Numbered from the stretch's first letter, positions 1 through 9,070 are shown. The stretch: DNA of 64,000 nucleotides from Iodidimonas nitroreducens (GCF_008579165.1 NZ_BKCN01000004.1); one strand, 5' to 3'. The notes: generated by a model not told the origin, from the sequence alone. Made by a program: numbers and translations.

Positions 1-153
1 CAGGGCTTCATTGTCACTGGCCGCAGTCACCCGCACGCCGGTCCCAGCCTTGCCCTGCTCCACAGATAAAATGATCGCATCCGGCCCCAAAGCCTCGCGG
101 ACCTGAGCCATGACCTCTTTCATCGATTTGGCGCTGAAGGATTTAAGACGCAT
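1..153 (-). CDS. flhF: FlhF, N-terminal 51 residues (cut by window edge)
   Basis: Only the first 51 codons are present; the gene continues beyond position 1. The N-terminus begins MRLKSFSAKSMKEVMAQVRE and continues with the LGPDAIILS signature shared by FlhF proteins. FlhF is an SRP-type GTPase that sets the place and number of polar flagella; the GTPase domain lies outside the window. It starts 42 bp after the flhA stop on the same strand, the common flhA-flhF order, so it is probably cotranscribed with flhA. The identification rests on this N-terminal block and on context. Confidence 0.85.
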   Translation of the reverse strand, partial: MRLKSFSAKSMKEVMAQVREALGPDAIILSVEQGKAGTGVRVTAASDNEAL

Positions 154-195
154 GATTGCCCCTGTCTTTGCGCTTTTGGCCAGCTTTCATGGCGA

Positions 196-2313
196 TCATA
201 CCTGTCCCAATGTCCGGATTTTGGCTTTTGGATGAATTTCGCTTTGCGACATCACCGTGGTGGCCGGTCGCACCCGTTCGATGATCGATCGCACATAGGG
301 GCGGATGCCGGGGCTGGTCATCAAAACCGGGGATTCTCCTCGGGCGGCCATTTTATCATAGGCATCGCGCAGATCACCCATGAAATTCTGCAGCAAGGTT
401 GGGGCCATCGCCAATTGCCGATCCTCGCCCTGGCCCACCAGCGATTCGGCAAAGGCCTGCTCCCATTTCGGCGATAGGCTCAGCAGGGGGATGAAGCCGT
501 TTTCGCTGCTATGGGTCGAGGAAAGCTGGCGGGCAAGACGCGAGCGCACATGTTCGGCGATCAGCACGATATTCTGGGTGCTGCCGGCGGTTTCGGCGAT
601 GCCCTCCAGAATGGTGGGCAGATCGCGGATCGAAACGCGTTCGCTCAACAGGCTTTGCAAAACCCGCTGGATGGTGGAAAGGCTCACCTGATTGGGCACC
701 AGATCACTCACCAGCTTTTGCTGTTCTTTGGGCAGATCATCAAGCAGCTTCTGGGTTTCGGCATAGGATAAAAGATCGGGCGTATTATCCTTGATGATTT
801 CGGTGAGATGGGTGGTGACCACGGTTGCGGCATCCACCACCGTGTGGCCACGGAAAGACGCTTCTTCACGCATGGAGTCTTCGATCCACGTGGCGGGCAG
901 GCCAAAAGCCGGTTCGGTGGTTTTCTCTCCGGGCAGGTTCACCGGTTCGCCGCGCGGGTCCATCACCAGCAAAAAGCCGGGGCGCACTTCGCCGCGCGCC
1001 GCTTCGGTTTCCTTGATGCGGATGGCATAGCTGTTGGTGGGAAGCTGCATATTATCCAAAATCCGCACCGATGGCATGACAAAGCCCATTTCGCTGGCCA
1101 ATTGTCGGCGCAGGGCCTTGATCTGATCGGTCAGGCGATAGCCGCTATCCTCATTGATCAATTGCAACAGGCCATAGCCAAGTTCCAGCCGCACCATATC
1201 GATCGCCAGCGCCGATGTGATGGGCTCTTCCTTGGGTTTTTCCTGTTTGATTTCCTGGGCGCGCGCGCTGTCGTCGGTTTCTTTTTTCACCCGGGTTTTG
1301 CGATCGATACTGAAGGTGGCATAGGCCAAAGCCCCGCCCAATATGGCAAAGGTAGAAAGGGCAGGCCGGGCATCAGCCCCAAAAGAAACAGCAAAGCGGC
1401 GGAAATGCCCAAAGCTTTTGGATAGGCCGATAATTGCTCGGTCAGGGCTTTATCGGTGGAGCCTTCGGCTTTGGCCTTGGTCACCAGCAACCCGGCGGCG
1501 ACCGAGACGATCAGCGCCGGAATCTGGCTGACAAGGCCATCGCCCACAGTCAGCACGGTATAGCGATTGACCGCTTCCATGAAGGTGAGATCATTGATCG
1601 CAATGCCAACGATCATCCCGCCAATGACATTGATGAAGGTGATTAGCAAACCGGCAATGGCATCGCCCCGCACGAATTTTGCTGCCCCATCCATGGAGCC
1701 GAAAAAGCCGCTTTCGTCTTCCAGCTCTTTGCGCCGGGCCTTGGCTTCGGTTTCATTGATCAGCCCGGCGGATAGATCGGCATCGATGGCCATCTGCTTG
1801 CCGGGCATGGCATCAAGGGAAAAGCGCGCGGCCACTTCGGCGATCCGGCCCGAGCCTTTGGTGATCACCACGAAATTGACGATGATCAGAATGGCGAAAA
1901 CGATCACCCCGATGATCACCGTGCCGCCCATCAGAAATTCGCCAAAGGCTGAATGACCTGCCCTGCCGCATCGGTACCTTCATGGCCATTGGCCAGAATG
2001 AGCCGGGTAGAGGCCAGATTGAGCGACAAGCGCAACATGGTGGCGATCAGCAAAATGGTAGGAAAGGATGATAATTGTAGGGGTTTTTCGATGAACAGGC
2101 TGGTCATCAGCACCATCACGGAAAAGGTGATGGAAACCGCGAGCGCAAAATCCAGAAGCCATGAGGCATGGGCAGGATGAGCATCAGGATGATGCCCATC
2201 ACCCCCACTGCCATGGCCACATCGGTGCCGCGCGCCGCCCCGAAAAGCGAGGTGAGGCTGGCACTGGCGCTGGCGGCCCCCTTGGCCGGGGATTTTGTGG
2301 TGGCGTCGCTCAT
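196..2313 (-). CDS. flhA: FlhA, flagellar type III export gate protein (three frame breaks as sequenced)
   Basis: FlhA is the large inner-membrane component of the flagellar export gate. Its N-terminal membrane half forms the proton-coupled channel and its C-terminal cytoplasmic half docks chaperone-substrate complexes. The reading frame is split: residues from ATG 2313 run to about 2160, a second frame carries LRLSLNLASTRLILANG, a third carries the central membrane part and the charged linker, and the last frame (from about 1345) carries the whole cytoplasmic domain to the stop at 196. The breaks lie near 2160 (GG in the coding sense), 1948 (CAGCC) and 1349 (TTT). Adding one base at each restores a continuous FlhA of about 706 residues, the normal family length. 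All three are short-run contractions, so read error is more likely than decay. It follows flbD by 85 bp and precedes flhF. Confidence 0.9.
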
Positions 2314-2398
2314 AAGATCAGCGATCCCCGATCATGCAAGATGCCTTTGAAAGGGGATCTGGATCGACCCGGCGGGATGCGGCTGGCCCATTTCATGC

Positions 2399-3784
2399 TC
2401 ATGACAGGGATGCCCTTGCCCCTTCGCCGGGGGCCGGAACCGGCAGCCCTTCGGATTGATACTGATTGAGCTTGTTGCGCAGGGTGCGGATGGAAATGCC
2501 AAGGATATTGGCAGCATGGGTGCGATTGCCCAAACAATGTTTCAAGGTATCGATGATCAGATCGCGCTCCACATCGGCCACCGTGCGGCCTACCAGCGGC
2601 ACTCCGCCGGCCGCGCCGCCTGCCATGCCATCGGTGGAGGCATCGCTTGGTTGCGCGCTTTGCGGGCTCCCCTGATAGTGCGGGCGGCTGCCATCGGGCA
2701 GCGAAATGGCGTCGGGTCCGATTTCTGAACCACTGGAAAGTAAAACAGCGCGATGGAGGGTGTTTTCCAGCTCACGCACATTGCCTTGCCATCGATGGGC
2801 CCGCAAAATCGCGCGCGCCCCTTCGGAAAGCGGGCGAAAGGGGATGGAATTCATCTCGGCATATTTATGGGCGAAATGATCGGCCAATGCCTCGATATCG
2901 GCCGGACGTTCGCGCAAGGCAGGAATCCGCAGATTGACCACATTCAGCCGGAACAAAAGATCCTCGCGGAAGGTGCCTTTTTTCACCTCTTCGGCCAGAT
3001 CGCGGTTGGATGTGGCGATGATGCGGATATTGATCTTGACCGGACGAGCACCGCCCACCCGATCAATTTCGCGTTCCTGAATGGCCCGCAAAAGCTTGGC
3101 TTGCAGGCGAATATCCATTTCCGAAATTTCATCAAGGAGCAAAGTGCCGCCATCGGCTTCCTCGAATTTACCGATCCGGCGCGCCACGGCCCCGGTGAAG
3201 GCCCCTTTTTCATGGCCGAATAATTCCGATTCCAGAAGATTTTCCGGGATCGCCGCGCAATTCACCGAAACAAACGCCTGTTTTGCGCGATGGGATTTGC
3301 GATGCACCAGCCGGGCAAAAACCTCTTTACCCGTGCCGGATTCGCCAGTGATCAGAATGCTGGCTTCCGAAGGGGCCACCTGTTCGGCAAGGCGCACCAC
3401 CTGCCGGGTCACATCATCGCGGACGATGAAGGTGTCGTCTTCTTCGGCCACCGCTTCCAGAACGGCGGCGATCAATTCCGCATCCGGGGGGAGGGGAATA
3501 TATTCCTTCGCCCCATTGCGGATGGCCTGGGCCGCCGTGCGGGCATCGGTGCCGATCCCACAGGCGACGATGGGCACGGAAAAATGCTCGGTCTTCAATT
3601 GCTCGACAATGGCTTTGATATCCAGCGCCACATCCACCATCAAAAGATCCGCCCCTTTGCTTCTCAGGCTATCAAAGGCCATGTCCGGATCGGTGGCATG
3701 GGTGACCCGCGCGCCTTTTTTCACGGCAATCGCCGATGCATTGCCCAATTGGCCATCCAGTTTTCCTATGATCAGCAAGCGCAT
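2399..3784 (-). CDS. flbD: FlbD, sigma-54-dependent flagellar transcription activator
   Basis: The 461-residue protein has a degenerate receiver-like domain (residues 1-120, Asp51 in the phospho-acceptor region), an AAA+ domain with Walker A GESGTGKE (147-154), the sigma-54 contact loop GAFTGA (194-199) and Walker B GGTLLLDE, then a Fis-type helix-turn-helix at the C-terminus (NRTHAANILGISIRTLRNKL). The start MRLLIIGKLDGQL is typical of FlbD, the Caulobacter regulator that activates class III/IV flagellar genes and represses fliF. A strong AGGAGA ribosome site precedes the ATG. Its place after fliN and before flhA matches the Caulobacter fliF operon, except that motA lies between fliN and flbD. 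A sigma-54 promoter seen upstream of fliK is a natural target. Confidence 0.92.
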   Translation of the reverse strand: MRLLIIGKLDGQLGNASAIAVKKGARVTHATDPDMAFDSLRSKGADLLMVDVALDIKAIVEQLKTEHFSVPIVACGIGTDARTAAQAIRNGAKEYIPLPPDAELIAAVLEAVAEEDDTFIVRDDVTRQVVRLAEQVAPSEASILITGESGTGKEVFARLVHRKSHRAKQAFVSVNCAAIPENLLESELFGHEKGAFTGAVARRIGKFEEADGGTLLLDEISEMDIRLQAKLLRAIQEREIDRVGGARPVKINIRIIATSNRDLAEEVKKGTFREDLLFRLNVVNLRIPALRERPADIEALADHFAHKYAEMNSIPFRPLSEGARAILRAHRWQGNVRELENTLHRAVLLSSGSEIGPDAISLPDGSRPHYQGSPQSAQPSDASTDGMAGGAAGGVPLVGRTVADVERDLIIDTLKHCLGNRTHAANILGISIRTLRNKLNQYQSEGLPVPAPGEGARASLS

Positions 3785-3836
3785 GGTTTGTCTCCTGTCC
3801 CCGGCTTGCCTTTTGGGGCAAGAGGGCGATAATCGG

Positions 3837-4598
3837 TCATTTGAAGTACATGACTTTATTGGTGGGTGGTAAAACCGTATTGATCAGCATCTCAAGGCGG
3901 CGCGGATTTTCCTGACGGCTCATCGAAGCGGCCCCCATGGCATAAACGGTATTGAGAATGGCTTCATCCGATGCCATGCGCTCGGCCTTGGCGGCCAGCG
4001 GGATGAACACCAGATGGGCCAGAATAGCGCCATAAAGAGTGGTGAGCAGGGCCACCGCCATGGCCGGGCCGATGGCCGAAGGATCATCCAATGATCCCAG
4101 CATCTGAACCAGACCAATCAGCGTGCCGATCAGCCCCATGGCCGGGGCCACTTCGCCCGCCCGGCGCAGGATTTCGATGGCCCGCAGATAGCGATTGGCG
4201 GCTGCATGGTTTTCTTTTTGCATGATGCTTTCGGCTTCTTCGGGGCTTGAACCATCCAGAATCAACTGACAGGCATTCATCAGAAACGGGCTGTCTCCCA
4301 ACGAAGGCATCAGCTTTTTCAAAATGATCAGGCCATCTTTCCGCGTTCGTTCGGCCAGCTTTAAAACGGTGATCGCCGCCAGAGCCGGATCACGCTGAGG
4401 TTCGATCAGCAAGCGCCATAAAGTGCGCGGCATCTCCGCCAGTTCCCGGCCTGAAAAGCTGATCGCCGTGACCGCCAAAGTGCCAAGAACAACGATGAGC
4501 ATTCCCGCGCCATTGATGAACGCCGCCGGTGCGCCCCCAAGGGTCACTGCAGCGGCCAAAAGGCCAAAAGCTGAAAACAGGGCGAACAGCGCAATCAT
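3837..4598 (-). CDS. motA: MotA/PomA-type flagellar stator subunit
   Basis: This 253-residue protein belongs to the MotA/TolQ/ExbB proton-channel family. It shows four predicted membrane segments: two near the N-terminus, and two after the cytoplasmic loop, the third beginning in RAGEVAPAMGLIGTLIGL and the fourth in GPAMAVALLTTLYGAILAHL. These blocks are those of the short PomA/MotA type. MotA forms the stator ring with MotB and converts ion flow to torque. It begins 5 bp after the fliN stop, and flbD begins 52 bp after it, so it is inside the fliF operon. No motB is visible in the window, so the partner must lie elsewhere. Assignment to MotA rather than ExbB rests on the length, the PAMGLIGT block and the flagellar context. 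Confidence 0.85.
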   Translation of the reverse strand: MIALFALFSAFGLLAAAVTLGGAPAAFINGAGMLIVVLGTLAVTAISFSGRELAEMPRTLWRLLIEPQRDPALAAITVLKLAERTRKDGLIILKKLMPSLGDSPFLMNACQLILDGSSPEEAESIMQKENHAAANRYLRAIEILRRAGEVAPAMGLIGTLIGLVQMLGSLDDPSAIGPAMAVALLTTLYGAILAHLVFIPLAAKAERMASDEAILNTVYAMGAASMSRQENPRRLEMLINTVLPPTNKVMYFK

Positions 4599-4603
4599 GG
4601 GTT

Positions 4604-4966
4604 CTATGCCCTTTCGGTTTTGATGATTTCGGTCATGGTCACCCCCAGATGATCTTCGACCAGAACCACTTCGCCGCGGGCCACGAGCCGGTTATTCACA
4701 TAAATGTCGATGGCCTCGCCGATTTTGCGATCCAGTTCCAGCACTGCGCCCGGGGCCAGCTTCAAAAGCTGGCTGACTTCGAGATTGGCGCGGCCAAGAA
4801 TGGCCTGCACCCGCACCGGAACATCAAAGACCGGCTCCAGATCATGGGCGGTGCGCTGTTCGCTATCCTCATCGGCGGCTGTGCCACCGGCGGATTGCAA
4901 TTCCTGATAATCAACGCCGGTGGATGCCTTTTCACTGCCGTCATTTTCGTTGTCTGTGTCTGCCAT
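4604..4966 (-). CDS. fliN: FliN, flagellar switch (C-ring) protein
   Basis: The 120-residue protein has an acidic, probably disordered N-terminus (about 40 residues) followed by a complete SpoA/FliN domain, with VFDVPVRVQAILGRANLEVS, then LLKLAPGAVLELDRKIGEAI and the closing VLVEDHLGVTMTEII. FliN forms the bottom of the C-ring with FliM and FliG and helps dock FliH and export cargo. Its ATG overlaps the fliH stop by one base (TAATG), which indicates translational coupling. The upstream fliH and fliG and the downstream motA and flbD place it in the fliF operon. Confidence 0.93.
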   Translation of the reverse strand: MADTDNENDGSEKASTGVDYQELQSAGGTAADEDSEQRTAHDLEPVFDVPVRVQAILGRANLEVSQLLKLAPGAVLELDRKIGEAIDIYVNNRLVARGEVVLVEDHLGVTMTEIIKTERA

Positions 4967-5637
4967 TATTCAGTCTGCCCAATTTGTGCCCCGGATGGTG
5001 CCTGCGGGGCTTTTCTGTCGGTTGTGGATTGATGATCGTCTTTGGCCATGAAGCGCCCGACGGCCGCCTCGATCTGCTTATGCAAGGCGGCCTGATCACG
5101 CTCGGCCCCGCCATCGGGCCATTCCACCCGGCAATCCAATGGCCCCAATGCGGGATCATCGAGTAAGATAATCTGCCCGGCGAAATGATTGTTGATTTTC
5201 AGGGCATCAAGCCGTTGGCCCAGGGGTTCTGCCAGGCTTTCATGAACCCGCACCACCAGCCTTGGTTCGCGCCGGGCGCCATCAAGGCAATCGGCAACAA
5301 GGGCCTCGATCTCGGCCAGCGGATGGTTTTTCATCAGGGCTGGCGACAAGGTGCGGGCAATGGCATGGGCAAGGTTTGCGGCATCGGCTTCAAGCTGCCG
5401 CTCCAATTCCTGCCGTTCCTGGGCCAGATCAGCGCAGGAGGCAATCAGCTTGTTCAAGGTTTGAACCAGCGTTTGCTCCAGTTCCCGCAATGCCTCTGCC
5501 CGTCCGGCGGCATGGCCCTCCCGACGCCCGGCTTCCCGCGCTTCGCCGATCTGCCGACGCAGATCATCAAGCTCTTCTTGAACTTTGTCCTGCCGATTAT
5601 CGCCAAAACTGGTATCGAAATTATATTTTATGGGCAC
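4966..5637 (-). CDS. fliH: FliH/FlbE, flagellar export ATPase regulator
   Basis: The 223-residue product has the FliH layout: a short N-terminal segment, a long Ala/Glu/Arg-rich coiled coil (about residues 18-75, with spaced glycines in REAGRREGHAAGRAEALREL) and a C-terminal domain containing LVVRVHESLAEPLGQRLDAL. FliH controls the FliI ATPase and docks it to FliN. The Caulobacter ortholog in this position is called FlbE. I chose the GTG at 5637 because an in-frame TGA lies four codons upstream and a GAGG ribosome site sits at good spacing. The stop overlaps the fliN start. FliH is poorly conserved, so the call leans on gene order as well as on the pattern. Confidence 0.85.
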   Translation of the reverse strand: MPIKYNFDTSFGDNRQDKVQEELDDLRRQIGEAREAGRREGHAAGRAEALRELEQTLVQTLNKLIASCADLAQERQELERQLEADAANLAHAIARTLSPALMKNHPLAEIEALVADCLDGARREPRLVVRVHESLAEPLGQRLDALKINNHFAGQIILLDDPALGPLDCRVEWPDGGAERDQAALHKQIEAAVGRFMAKDDHQSTTDRKAPQAPSGAQIGQTE

Positions 5638-5726
5638 GATATCGCCTCATTGGGGGTCTTGCGGGCTTTGCGGGGCCGTGTGCGGGTCATGCGATCAGGC
5701 ATGAAGTCCGGGCAGATGATGGGGCC

Positions 5727-6743
5727 TCAATAAATCAGTTCGTCTTCTCCCTTGCTGTCGGTCAGCATGATCTCGCCTTCTTCGGCCAGATCCTTTGCCT
5801 TATTCACCATGGCCATCTGCGCTTCATCAACATCGCGCAGGCGCACCGGTCCCATGGCTTCCATATCTTCGCGCAGAATTTTCGCCGCCCGTTCCGACAT
5901 GTTCGAGAAAAAGAGATCGCGCAACGTATCGGATGCCCCTTTGAGGGCAAGGGCAAGCTGGCCTTTATCAACATTGCGCAAAAGTGTTTGCACCCCACCG
6001 GGATCGAGCTTGGCCAGATCCTCGAAGGTGAACATCAGGGCGCGGATACGTTCGGCGCTTTCGCGGTTTCTGTCTTCCAAAGCGGTCAGGAAGCGGGTTT
6101 CTGCATTGCGATCAAGATAATTGAAAATCTCGGCAATGGTTTCATGGCTGTCGCGTCGGCTGGTGCGGGCCAGATTGTTCATGAATTCGATGCGCAGGGT
6201 TTGTTCCACCTTGTCGATAATATCCTTTTGCACCGCTTCCATGCGCAGCATCCGCATGACCACTTCCATGGAAAAATCTTCCGGAAGCACCGAAAGCACG
6301 CGGGCGGCATGTTCGGCCTTGATTTTATTAAGCACCACCGCCACGGTTTGGGGATATTCATTCTTTAAATAGCTGGCCAGCACCATTTCATTCACATTGC
6401 CCAGCTTATCCCACATGGTGCGCCCGGCGGGGCCACGGATTTCTTCCATGATGGTATTAACGCGATCCTGGGGCAGAATTTTCGACAAAAGCCGTTCGGT
6501 GCTGTCGAACGAGCCATTGAGCGATCCGCCGCTGGTCACATCATGAGAAAAGCCGGTGAACAGGGTTTCCACGGCCTGCGCCGAGACCTGACCCAGATTA
6601 GACATCACCACCGACAATTCGCGCACTTCTTCGTCGCTCAAAAGCTGCCAGATGGGTTTGCCGAATTCTTCGCCAATCGCCAGCATGAAGGCGGCTGCCT
6701 TTTCAGGCCCGGTCATTTTGGCGAGTTCTTTGCTCTCGGTCAT
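5727..6743 (-). CDS. fliG: FliG, flagellar motor switch protein
   Basis: The 338-residue protein has family-typical length and the three FliG regions. The N-terminal FliF-binding part begins MTGPEKAAAFMLAIGEEFGK, the middle ARM domain carries EYPQTVAVVLNKIKAEHAAR, and the C-terminal torque domain contains FTFEDLAKLDPGGVQTLL and the charged ridge ending DLAEEGEIML. FliG joins the C-ring to the FliF ring and meets the MotA stator. It follows fliF by 48 bp and precedes fliH on the same strand. No break is seen in the reading frame. Confidence 0.96.
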   Translation of the reverse strand: MTESKELAKMTGPEKAAAFMLAIGEEFGKPIWQLLSDEEVRELSVVMSNLGQVSAQAVETLFTGFSHDVTSGGSLNGSFDSTERLLSKILPQDRVNTIMEEIRGPAGRTMWDKLGNVNEMVLASYLKNEYPQTVAVVLNKIKAEHAARVLSVLPEDFSMEVVMRMLRMEAVQKDIIDKVEQTLRIEFMNNLARTSRRDSHETIAEIFNYLDRNAETRFLTALEDRNRESAERIRALMFTFEDLAKLDPGGVQTLLRNVDKGQLALALKGASDTLRDLFFSNMSERAAKILREDMEAMGPVRLRDVDEAQMAMVNKAKDLAEEGEIMLTDSKGEDELIY

Positions 6744-6791
6744 GGGGTGATCTTTTCCCTGCTCATCAAGATGACAATCTCAGTCGTCGGT

Positions 6792-8492
6792 TCATTCTGC
6801 ATAAAGCCAGCTTCGGATGATCGCCGCCGCTTCTTCGGGGTGCGCGCGAACGATATTGCCCACCTTCTTGACCGTGGCCTCTTTGATCCGATGATCCACC
6901 TGGCTCACATCCACCTCCTGGCTTTGCGGAGCCGGAAGAGCCTGCTGCTGGGCGCGGCTGCGATTGATTGCTTCGATGGCCGCCGGGTCGCCATTGGCGG
7001 CGGCTTCTTCCATTTCGGGGGTGATATCGGGGCCTGCCAAAGCCATGCGCGCTTCGCCCGCCTCCAGATAATTGGCGGCACCATTGGCGCCATCGGGAAT
7101 GGCGAGGATCAAGCGATTGACCAGGGGGCGCACCACGAGCAACAGCACTAAAAGCGAGACAATCCCCAAAAGCAGAATTTCGAGCAGCCCGTAAAGATCA
7201 TCTTTGCCCAGCCCATAAAGCGAAAATTCCTCGGTCCCATCGGTACCGACCGGTTCTGGCTGCACGAAGGGCAGATTGACCACTTCCACGATATCACCGC
7301 GATTGGCATCATAGCCGATGGCCGAACGGACGAGGGTTGTAAGCTGTTCGATCTGGGCAGGCGCGCGTTCCTGATAAATGCGGGCGCCATCGGCATTTTC
7401 CACATAGGTGCCATCCACCACCACAGCGACCGAAATGCGCTCGACTTCGCCAGAATCCCGGGTGAGGGTGCGGACCGTGCGCGATATTTCAAAATTTACC
7501 GTTTCATCGGTTTTGTTGCTTTGCGATAGTGATCCGCCTTCTCCGCCGCCTTCTCCGCCACCGGCCTCGGCGGCGGGCAGATTATTGCCCACCGTAACAT
7601 TCTGGGGCGCGCCATCGCGATCGCTGCTGTTTTCTTCGATGCTGCGGGTGGATCGCGCTACCTGACTTTCAGGATCATAAATTTCTTCGTTGGTGACCAT
7701 GGCATTCATATCGAGTTCCACCGACACCTGCGCCCGCACCCGGCCCACGCCCACCGTTTCTTCCAGAAGGGTTTCCACGCGATTGCGCAATTGTTCTTCC
7801 ATTTGGCGGCGCTTATCATCCAATCCGCCACCAAATCCCGATCCCATGGCCCCATCACCGCTGGCCAGCAAGGTGCCGGATTGATCAACAATCGAGATAT
7901 TGCCGGGGCTGAGACCCGGGACCGCAGCGGCAACAAGGGATTGGATCGCCATCACCTGATTTTGGCCAAGGCCTTGGCGCGTTCGCAAAACAATCGACGC
8001 TGTGGGGGTGCGTTGCTCGCGGGAAAACAGCGCGCGTTCGGGCATAACAATATGCACACGGGCGGAATCGATGGCGCGGATTTCCCGGATCGTGCGGGCC
8101 AGTTCCCCTTCGATGGCGCGCACCAGATTGATATTCTGAACAAAGCTGGTGGTGCCCAAGCCATTGGCCTGATCAAAGATTTCATAACCCATGATGGCCC
8201 CGCCCAGCCCTTCGGCGGCAAGCTGCACCCGCAATTCGCTGATCTGATTGGCGGGGGCCAGAATGGTTTTGCCCCCATCGGTCACCTGATAGGGAACCCC
8301 CTGAGCCTTTAATTGTTCAACGATCTGGCCGCTTTCCGACATTTCCAAATTGCTGAACAGCAGGCTCATATCCGGCGCTGAAAGGCGCAAAGAGATGAAC
8401 ATGAAAAAACCGATGAGACCGGCGGCCACAACGCCCATGCCCAAAAGGCGGACGGCACCGAAGCTGGCCAGAAGCTGGATCAGGCGATTCAC
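6792..8492 (-). CDS. fliF: FliF, flagellar MS-ring protein
   Basis: The 566-residue protein has one membrane segment near the N-terminus (about residues 17-34) and a second near residues 430-450 (LLEILLLGIVSLLVLLLVV), framing a large periplasmic region with YscJ/FliF-type ring-building motifs such as IREIRAIDSARVHIVMPERA and a Gly/Glu-rich loop. The C-terminal cytoplasmic tail ends with VRAHPEEAAAIIRSWLY, the FliG-binding helix. FliF builds the MS ring on which the flagellum nucleates. The start is a GTG at 8492 behind a GGGG-containing ribosome site. It is the first gene of the operon, and candidate CtrA and palindromic operator sites lie 70-105 bp upstream. Confidence 0.95.
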   Translation of the reverse strand: MNRLIQLLASFGAVRLLGMGVVAAGLIGFFMFISLRLSAPDMSLLFSNLEMSESGQIVEQLKAQGVPYQVTDGGKTILAPANQISELRVQLAAEGLGGAIMGYEIFDQANGLGTTSFVQNINLVRAIEGELARTIREIRAIDSARVHIVMPERALFSREQRTPTASIVLRTRQGLGQNQVMAIQSLVAAAVPGLSPGNISIVDQSGTLLASGDGAMGSGFGGGLDDKRRQMEEQLRNRVETLLEETVGVGRVRAQVSVELDMNAMVTNEEIYDPESQVARSTRSIEENSSDRDGAPQNVTVGNNLPAAEAGGGEGGGEGGSLSQSNKTDETVNFEISRTVRTLTRDSGEVERISVAVVVDGTYVENADGARIYQERAPAQIEQLTTLVRSAIGYDANRGDIVEVVNLPFVQPEPVGTDGTEEFSLYGLGKDDLYGLLEILLLGIVSLLVLLLVVRPLVNRLILAIPDGANGAANYLEAGEARMALAGPDITPEMEEAAANGDPAAIEAINRSRAQQQALPAPQSQEVDVSQVDHRIKEATVKKVGNIVRAHPEEAAAIIRSWLYAE

Positions 8493-8563
8493 GATTACCC
8501 CGCTTTATAGTCATGATGGCCAAAAAGGCCGCCCTTGCTGGAAAGATGCTAGCAAGGAGACGG

Positions 8564-8578
8564 TAAAGGCGAGGTTAA
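8564..8578 (-). promoter_or_regulatory. Candidate CtrA box upstream of fliF
   Basis: On the minus strand this reads TTAACCTCGCCTTTA, two half sites (TTAA and TTTA) with the 7-base spacing of the CtrA consensus TTAA-N7-TTAA and one mismatch. It lies 72-86 bp upstream of the fliF GTG. CtrA drives the fliF promoter in Caulobacter, and sciP, encoding a CtrA inhibitor, is the next gene upstream. One mismatch in a short motif leaves room for chance. Confidence 0.45.
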
Positions 8579-8583
8579 TAATA

Positions 8584-8596
8584 GGCAGATTCTGCC
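8584..8596. promoter_or_regulatory. Palindrome next to the CtrA box, possible operator
   Basis: GGCAGA-T-TCTGCC is a perfect 6-bp inverted repeat with a one-base centre, 5 bp upstream of the candidate CtrA box. In Caulobacter FlbD represses the fliF operon by binding beside its promoter, so an operator is plausible. I cannot match it to a known FlbD consensus from memory. Confidence 0.3.
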
Positions 8597-8707
8597 CAGT
8601 TGAGAGCGGTATGGCGCATTTTTTTGAAGGCCGGGCGCGGCAAGGCTGAAAACCGCCCGGCAGGCCATGACAGAAGCGCCATAAAGAAGGGGGCAGGGGC
8701 GGAGACG

Positions 8708-8998
8708 TCAGTGCATCGCCGGTTCTTCGCGATAATGCTGTACCCGCGTGACCCGCAGGCCGGGCAGGCCATTTTGATCGATGGCACGCTGCCACGACAA
8801 AAATTCCTCGACCGAGAGGGAATAGCGCTTGCACGCATCTTCCAAGGTGATGAGCCCACCGCGCACAGCGGCCACCACTTCGGCCTTGCGGCGAATGACC
8901 CAGCGTTTCGTATTCACGGGCGGAAGGTCGTCAAGGGTCAAAGCTTCACCTGTTGGTCCGATCACTTGCCTCACGCGTTCATTCCTTGTCTGCGCCAT
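8708..8998 (-). CDS. sciP: SciP (DUF1153), small CtrA inhibitory protein
   Basis: The roughly 96-residue product carries the conserved DUF1153/SciP core: VIGPTGEALTLDDLPP, then KRWVIRRKAEVVAAVRGGL, ITLEDACKRYSLSVEEFLSW and AIDQNGLPGLRVTR, the last parts forming a helix-turn-helix. SciP binds CtrA and blocks recruitment of RNA polymerase at CtrA promoters in late cell cycle. I chose the ATG at 8998 because a GAAGG ribosome site precedes it and homologs begin just before the VIGP block; an ATG 36 bp upstream lacks such a site. It stands alone between the flgE terminator and the fliF operon, beside a probable CtrA target. Confidence 0.92.
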   Translation of the reverse strand: MAQTRNERVRQVIGPTGEALTLDDLPPVNTKRWVIRRKAEVVAAVRGGLITLEDACKRYSLSVEEFLSWQRAIDQNGLPGLRVTRVQHYREEPAMH

Positions 8999-9035
8999 AT
9001 TCAAAGCCTTCGTGCCTATGATGGTCTTGGCCATG

Positions 9036-9070
9036 ATCGGCCAGCATCATCGGCCAGTATCATCGGCAGC
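9036..9070. repeat. Short 13-bp tandem repeat upstream of sciP
   Basis: The unit ATCGGCCAGCATC is followed directly by ATCGGCCAGTATC (one mismatch) and a partial third copy (ATCGGCAGC). The array lies in the leader or promoter region of sciP, 38 bp or more upstream of the chosen start. The repeat is plain in the sequence; a role as a binding-site array is only a possibility. Confidence 0.6.

Noticed and set aside
196..2313. flhA and other split genes as true pseudogenes
   Set aside because: The breaks are small run-length changes found across essential and non-essential genes alike, which fits read error better than decay.
3837..4598. ExbB/TolQ identity for the motA-like gene
   Set aside because: Length, the PAMGLIGT block and position inside the flagellar operon fit MotA/PomA; no exbD or tolR gene is adjacent.
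8584..8598. Sigma-54-like site upstream of fliF (TGGGCAGAATCTGCC on the minus strand)
   Set aside because: The GG-to-GC spacing is one base short of the required ten, so it is listed only as a palindrome.
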